Shown: one piece after another, positions 19,202 to 25,000 of the stretch
Layout of the letters: every line of letters begins with the position of its first letter
Numbering within the stretch: the stretch's first letter is position 1
From: Chrysomallon squamiferum
Lineage: Eukaryota > Mollusca > Gastropoda > Neomphalida > Peltospiridae
Direction: 5' to 3'
Length of the DNA stretch: 25,000 nt
Assembly (NCBI GenBank): GCA_012295275.1
Contig: CM022665.1
Span: forward strand, 24,896,946-24,921,945
Notes under the pieces: generated by a model
Databases searched by the model: none
Seen by the model: only the letters and a program-made list of their open reading frames with translations
Told to the model about the DNA's origin: nothing
Program-made: the position numbers and the translations under genes

Positions 19202-20144
19202 ACTATTTAGGTTTTATTTTATATTTTCTTTTTATTATTACAAATTATGGTTTTCAATTTTATTTTTTTATTTTTTTTTGAAATGAAAAGATTCCTTTAT
19301 GTAATATTCGTCTTGCGTATTTGCAGAAAAGCATGACGTGTTTTAAAAAACGTAAAAAGGTTAAACTTGTCCAAACTTGAGCAGCATGTCATGCTTGAGT
19401 GCAACTGTAATGATAAACATGATGTAGGAATTTGTAACTCTTGTCTGGAGATGTTACGCAAAGAGTTTATCTGTGTGTAAATCGCTCCACTATAAACGTT
19501 GATGAAAGCAAAGAAATTTAAAGCCTGTTAACTGCTAGAACTAATTATTTTCAAAATCATACGAAAAAATAAATGGGGTTCATGCTTACGTTTTTGAAAT
19601 TCAGGTTTCTTCATCATCACGATAATTATTATTATTATTAAAATTAATGTATACTGAAATCTCTCTCTCTCTCTCTCTCACCATCCATCCATCCATCCAT
19701 CCATCCAAGTAACTTTCTTAAAATAGGTTATTCAACAGAAAATATATTCTAAAGCGAGTATTCGACTATACACTTGTGATAAAATATAACTGTACTTTAT
19801 TATGTGTTATATCAATGTTATTCAAACCTGTATTAACTTATTAATAATTTGTGGCCTTAATCCCAGGTAAAGGTTACGTCTTCCAGGCGAAATTGAATTT
19901 CTAATTCTCTTTGACCTAATGAAACGTAACATCATCAGAGTTATTATTTTTTACAGAACACTGTCCACGAATAATCGCTTTAGTTTCTGCTTTGTTAAAG
20001 ACACGATAATTAATGCCTCATAATTTTCCAGTGTGATTTAAAGATAAGTATATTGTTTCTCTTTGTTCTCATTATTCGTCGGTTCTGGCAATGAAATAAG
20101 GGTTTAAATATCACTGTAGGTTTTCCTATTATTTGTTATTATTG

Positions 20145-20182
<38 letters not shown>

Positions 20183-20500
20183 ATAATTATATGTGTTGCA
20201 TTTGTTTTGATGTTACTATTGTTTATTCCATTTCACCTCATTCACGATAAAACCATATTTCAGAAAAGGTAATAATTAATTAAACTAAAATAAATATTTA
20301 TCTTTCTTAAGTTGCCGTTGGCTTTTGATCGGTACATTAAGAATATATGAGTGTGAGAAAGACATTTCATGGCGTTGACATTGTAAAGTAATGGTCACTG
20401 ATGCATAATTCCTAATTTCCATGGAAACCTAGTTTAATAGTCCACGAATCTAATGGTACTATTTATTGCAGTTAGATTATATCTTTATTATAAAACACAC
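19198..20500. other. Non-coding stretch, no gene seen
   Basis: It contains a short CT array followed by a CATC array (19661-19706) and a 33-base A tract (20148-20180). The rest is unique AT-rich sequence without a supported exon. Confidence 0.5.
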
Positions 20501-20504
20501 ACAC

Positions 20505-20546
20505 TCCCACTCACTCTCTCTCTCCCTCCCTCCCTTCCCTCTCTCC

Positions 20547-20632
<86 letters not shown>
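20505..20632. repeat. CT/CCCT array, pure CT from about 20554
   Basis: An impure CTCC-rich start changes into about 39 pure CT units. A CAC run (20494-20512) precedes it. Confidence 0.95.
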
Positions 20633-20635
<3 letters not shown>

Positions 20636-21110
20636 ATGGATATAAGCATTAGCATGAACGTTTAAGATGCATTTATATATACTTAAGATAAATTTTGTGC
20701 AATGGATAGCAAAGATAATAAAAGTTACATTCTCTCAATCTTTCATTCCTTCTGTTTTTTCTGTCTTTCCGACTTATCGAACACAAAATCAAATTTTTTT
20801 TTTTTTGGGTTGGGGTTAATTAATTGCTGAATGGTGGTTGAAAATTCTTGACTCTGACGTCTCATCAGGTAAGCAGCTGGCACAAAATGCAAACTCACTA
20901 ACGACCTACCGGCAGTACCTTGGCATTTATTTTAAATGTTTGGCATCGCAGTGTTCAGTAACGTCAGAGGATTACGACCGTCTGCTAATTTCTTTATGAT
21001 GTAGATCTTGTGTTGTAACAGCTACTTACTTCACTGGTTTGCCACAAAAAACAAATGTACACTTCACAATGCGAAGAGAAAGCAGCGGTGTTGTGTGATT
21101 TTGTTAGTGA
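20633..21110. other. Non-coding stretch, no gene seen
   Basis: Unique sequence with a short T tract at about 20795-20806. No frame is bounded by splice sites or carries a recognisable domain. Confidence 0.45.
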
Positions 21111-21115
21111 TAAAA

Positions 21116-21118
<3 letters not shown>

Positions 21119-21155
<37 letters not shown>

Positions 21156-21185
21156 GTGTTTATTCATTTACTTGTCACAGTATTG

Positions 21186-21235
<50 letters not shown>

Positions 21236-21340
21236 TGATGATGATGATGATGATGATAAATAAAGATAACGACAACGACAACGTTGATAGTGATGGTGAT
21301 GGCAGTGGTGGTGATGATTGTGATGGTGATGTTGTAATAG
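21119..21340. repeat. TA, TAA, GAT and GACAAC/GGTGAT arrays in series
   Basis: TA (21119-21151), TAA (21187-21232), GAT (21232-21258) and then imperfect GACAAC and GATGGT units to about 21335. Asp-, Ile- and Met-run frames here are repeat translation. Confidence 0.9.
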
Positions 21341-21344
21341 TAGG

Positions 21345-22016
21345 TCATGAAACTGGTTGATCGACATAAATCTGAATTATTTCACGACAGTCCTTCCAGT
21401 ACATTTGTTTTAATTAACGAGTGAGCGACCTTTCCTTTATTTTATTCTATTTTTTCTAAATAAACGAAATAGCATTTCTACAAATGTGCACAGACAATAC
21501 TGCTATAAGCAGATACAATTACTGGACTAGACATTAGGGGAAAACATTTAAGAAAGGTAATTTAAAACAAAAATAATATCTGACCTTTACTTTTGTGTTT
21601 GTGCTTCTTTAAGATACTGTTACGAATGATAATGACTTTGTTGTTGTTACTTGGATTATATCTATTATCAGTAGCTTACAGCAGTATGAGGTCCTTTGTC
21701 TAACCCAGAGCACTGCTTTATTGAATTAGACCGTTAATTTGAATTACTTCTAATAACTTTATCAGTCAGTTTAGTTTATGATAAGCAGGGGCGCTTTGAT
21801 CACTGATCCTGCTCAGGGAACAAATTAACAATCACAAATAAACAAAAACAAAAGCAGTGAGATCAAAACAACACCACCTGTAAAAATAACAACCACAAAG
21901 GCAGCAAAAAAGCGACAACAGAGACAGCAACAGCAAAAGAAACAACGGTAACAAAAGCAGAACCAGCAACAGTAACAACAAACTTCTTCTTTTTTTTTTT
22001 TTTTTTTTTTTTTTTT
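21345..22016. other. Non-coding stretch, A/C-rich block and T tract
   Basis: About 21835-21985 is made of CAA, CAG and ACA units, cryptically simple. It ends in a 27-base T tract (21990-22016). The rest is unique AT-rich sequence. Confidence 0.5.
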
Positions 22017-22019
22017 GTA

Positions 22020-22785
22020 ACATTATTTGTTAAGAGTATATTGCTGCGTAGAAAACACTTATTTTTAAACAATATGCTGCAATAACTACGCAGCCAGAAT
22101 AAAATAGTGAATAAATTACATGCAGATAGGATCGGCAATGTTGAGAAAGTAGGAATTTATAAATACAGATCTCAAAGGCTACTACGGAATTAGATACCAT
22201 TCGGATCATTAGTTACAAATACACTATTACAAGCCTATGTACGTAACAGTAAAATAATTTCCTGAGTGGAAAATTAAGTTATACAATATTCGTGTCAGAA
22301 GATAAATTCTCTCTTGCAGTTTGTTATCAAGCTCTCTGGGGATAAAAAAAAAGAAAACAAAAACACCCCCAAAAAACAAACAACAACAACAACAACAACA
22401 ACAAATAATAAATTATAATTTTCAAAGAAATGTTTTATTTAATGACGTACTTAACACATTTTAATTACGGTTAAGGACAACTCGCATAACTCACTTCCAC
22501 CACTTCATGCGCTATTATTTTCTATTAGCAGTTATCGAGCACTCGCTGGAACGGGAAATACTTCAGTGGTTCCACTACGTTCGACTCCTTGGAAGGATTC
22601 ACTGGTATTTCAGCTAGACGGGTAGACGTTAAACTGCCAGCTAGCTTTGTCAAGACGGGTCTGCGATTTTAATTGACAAATTATTTAAAGAATAATGCGT
22701 AATATTACGTTAATGATTATGTATTCTCGGAAGACTGGTTTTCAAAACGTTCATAATGTTAATATGGTTTTATATGGGATGTTGT
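22020..22785. other. Non-coding stretch, no gene seen
   Basis: It holds a CAA array (22379-22404) and a GC-richer patch at about 22530-22670 that shares GAACGGGAAATAC with 9188-9200. No exon is supported. Confidence 0.45.
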
Positions 22786-22786
22786 A

Positions 22787-23014
22787 ATGTTGAATTATCA
22801 ATTAGCTAGTCCCAGTACCATCATAATACGCTTTACTGTTTTAGCCTTTGAGACAGTACGATATAAACCAGCTGGTAAGGTCAGATATATAGTGCAACTG
22901 TCATTTACTTGTGTTATTACTGACCTCCGAATATCGTATGAATTGCAAGAATGGAATGTAACGATAGTCCTTTTTCAGGTCTGTAACCTGTACTTACAAT
23001 GCGACAAACCGTGA
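22787..23014 (+). other. Open stretch of 75 codons, unrecognised
   Basis: The frame (middle part YKPAGKVRYIVQLSFTCVIT) is repeat-free and of ordinary protein-like composition with four Cys. An acceptor-like CTGTTTTAG (22835-22843), a GTAAGG donor-like site (22875-22880) and a TTTTTCAG (22972-22979) fall inside it, so several small exons could also be drawn. No family is recognised. Confidence 0.12.
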
Positions 23015-23019
23015 TAAGA

Positions 23020-24040
23020 TTTCCTCAGAAGACAGTGTTGTTAAGATGTTTTTGAAACAAATGACATTTAGAATTAATATATTTAGTAAAGACCTTCTAA
23101 ATTATCTTTTATGATCCAAGAAAGTAAGTAATAAACCGCGCGAAAGGCGAAAAATATCGTATACCTCTAAGAAGCATGCTTTGATTTGGCGTAATACATT
23201 TGTAAACTCATAACAGTAACTTTTTAATTCTGGTTCATGGTCATATTTGAGGTGTAGAGTAACAGTAGGATAGTTGTGATAAAGTTAATGATACTTACAA
23301 CGTTTGAATTTATTTCTGATAATTTATCTCTATAAAGAGGAGCCAAAGGAGGAAGGATAGGAGCCATACATAAATGCAGGTAGGTAGGTATGTAGGTATA
23401 CAGACTGACAGAGAGACAGACAGGTATGAAGACAGACATTATATAGGTAGGTAAAAAGATAGATAAAATAAAAAGACATCAATGGAGAGAATGTCGCTTT
23501 TTTTTTTCTTACAGTATTTACTGCAGACGTATTTAAAAATAAATACCTGATTGAAAGTGGAGATACATACACTGATATTTATTTCACTGGCACAACTTGC
23601 AACCAACTAACCTTGACTTCTGGGAGATAGTCCAAGAACAACATGCATTGTGGTTTCCTACTATGTCGGTCTTTGTAAGTAAATTACAAAGGATTATGTG
23701 AAAGCTACGGCACTAAAGTGCCACTGACGTCAGAGCATTGTTGACGTCATCAAGTCTATTAGCCAAAGAAATTTGTCGCTTTTTTGTCGGATTTAGCTGC
23801 TTTATGATTAAAAATAAAAATATTAAGCTATGAAATAACAAAATAAAACAAAGAAACAAGTAAATAGATAACAACAAAAACAACAAGAAGAGAAGATCAT
23901 TTGCAGTTACAACAACAATAATAATAATAAATGAGCCGATAGAACAAAGATGAGGATACATCCTTCTATTACAGTCATATATTAATCAACTAACAATATT
24001 GTAAATCTAGGCATAATCGACTAAATGATAGCACGATGTT
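23020..24040. other. Non-coding stretch with GTAG/ACAG simple sequence and a palindrome/CRE cluster
   Basis: About 23378-23465 consists of GGTA, GACA and GATA units. At 23709-23749 lie an inverted repeat GGCACT-AA-AGTGCC and two TGACGTCA octamers. No exon is supported. Confidence 0.5.

Positions 24041-24042
<2 letters not shown>

Positions 24043-24127
<85 letters not shown>
24043..24127. repeat. CT dinucleotide array, about 42 units
   Basis: Pure CT on the plus strand, followed by impure CCCT/TCC-rich sequence to about 24290 that gives a long pyrimidine-rich strand of about 250 bases. Confidence 0.97.
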
Positions 24128-24128
<1 letters not shown>

Positions 24129-24262
24129 CTCCCCTCCCCCTCCCTCCCTCCTCCCTCTCTCCCCCTCCCTCTCTCTATCTGTGTTGTCTGTTTTCTATAT
24201 CTGTGTGTCTTTTCCTTCCATCTTTCCTTCTTTCCCCTCTCTCTTCTCTTATCCTGTTCCTA

Positions 24263-24527
24263 TCACATCATCCTCCTCCTCCTCCACTTCTCGTCTCTTG
24301 TCGTTAACGTACATTTAAACCACGAATGGTGGCAAAACTGTCGCGCCGTACAGTTGCTGTTCGGAGGTTGTGTAGCAACACATAGCGTGTAAATCCGATC
24401 CCCTGGGTCCCGACCAGCAGCTGTTCTGTGTACATGCTTGGAATCCCAGACACACTTAATAGTTTTCCATTTTCTTGTAACACTATTGCAGCACACACGT
24501 GCTACATGCACTTGAACGAATGACATT
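24263..24527 (-). other. Possible minus-strand exon, Cys-rich open frame, unrecognised
   Basis: On the minus strand TTATGTTACAG (AG at 24529-24528) is followed by ATG at 24526-24524 and 87 further open codons. The central part (AGRDPGDRIYTLCVATQPPN) is repeat-free and the frame holds seven Cys, but the end runs into translated pyrimidine-tract sequence (WRRRRMM). A second minus frame over 24304-24498 is equally open. I recognise neither, so this may be only a GC-richer non-coding block. Confidence 0.15.
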
Positions 24528-24599
24528 CTGTAACATAATCGACGATGTATGCTCCAGTATTTCAAAAGAAAACGAAATGATTTACAACACAACGAGCAA

Positions 24600-25000
24600 G
24601 CTTAAAGTATTTGCTTCATCACTCGTGTGGCTGTCAACTGCGGCGTTCCTCTGGATGATTATGATGATGTAAAGAACCATCATGTACTTGATCGGCTTCA
24701 GTTTTTAATAAAAGAAGAGTTGAGCAAGTAGAAGCAGAAAACATAAGCTAAAACTTTTGATACAGATGTTTAGAATGTCTGGTGACAAGTACTTCTATGG
24801 CAGCGTAAAAGAGATTTAAGCTGTCCATGTGAACATTTATTTTTTTCCTTCGTTTGATTAAGAAATTCCGTTGATAAATATTTACTTAATATTTTATTTA
24901 TTTATATATTATCACAGTTTATAATTTATTTTATGTTGAAGAGCGATTATAAAAGTTCATGTGAAACGTACGTTAAGCCTTTTTGTTTATTGTTTATTTG
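24600..25000. other. Non-coding end of the window
   Basis: AT-rich unique sequence with short GAT and TTTA runs (24655-24669, 24891-24904). No gene seen. Confidence 0.5.

Noticed and set aside
19081-24392. Leu-Ser-rich frames across CT arrays
   Set aside because: Pure dinucleotide translation.

Overview
This window looks like animal nuclear DNA, very AT-rich (about 30% GC judged by eye) and full of microsatellites, long poly-A/poly-T tracts and short interspersed repeats. Coding signal is sparse, splice sites are of GT-AG type, and there is no operon structure. A tRNA-derived SINE, the style of the microsatellites and a secreted Gly/Tyr/Met repeat protein fit an invertebrate, perhaps a mollusc or other lophotrochozoan. 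That placement is inference; no housekeeping gene is present to fix the taxon.

The best-supported gene is on the minus strand at about 2785-4205. It has a TATA promoter, a short non-coding exon 1, a 141-bp intron, one exon holding the whole coding sequence, a probable intron just after the stop codon, and a short 3' UTR exon. The product starts with an 18-residue signal peptide, continues with a Gly-Tyr-rich segment, and then a long MVGGG pentapeptide array encoded by a 15-bp minisatellite of 41 units. As assembled the array carries a +5 and a -1 indel, so the frame is lost and the literal product is 180 residues instead of the 296 expected without the indels.

The first 200 bases carry a second copy of the same promoter, exon 1 and splice donor (147 of 151 bases identical, no gaps), also on the minus strand. 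A paralogue therefore very probably lies just beyond the left edge, making a head-to-tail tandem pair spaced by about 4.1 kb.

The rest (4.3-25 kb) is mostly intergenic or intronic. It holds a pogo/Tigger-like transposon end (6581-6775), a dispersed repeat anchored on CA microsatellites with an inverted copy 3.2 kb away, a CpG-dense island (7428-7960), a short exon-like segment ending in a consensus donor (9838-9905), a SINE with a second partial copy (11200-11490), and a candidate first coding exon of a secreted protein (14236-14361) downstream of a CpG-enriched stretch. Five perfect TGACGTCA octamers are scattered through the window. Several open stretches (16.9 kb, 22.8 kb, 24.3-24.5 kb) could be exons but are not recognisable.
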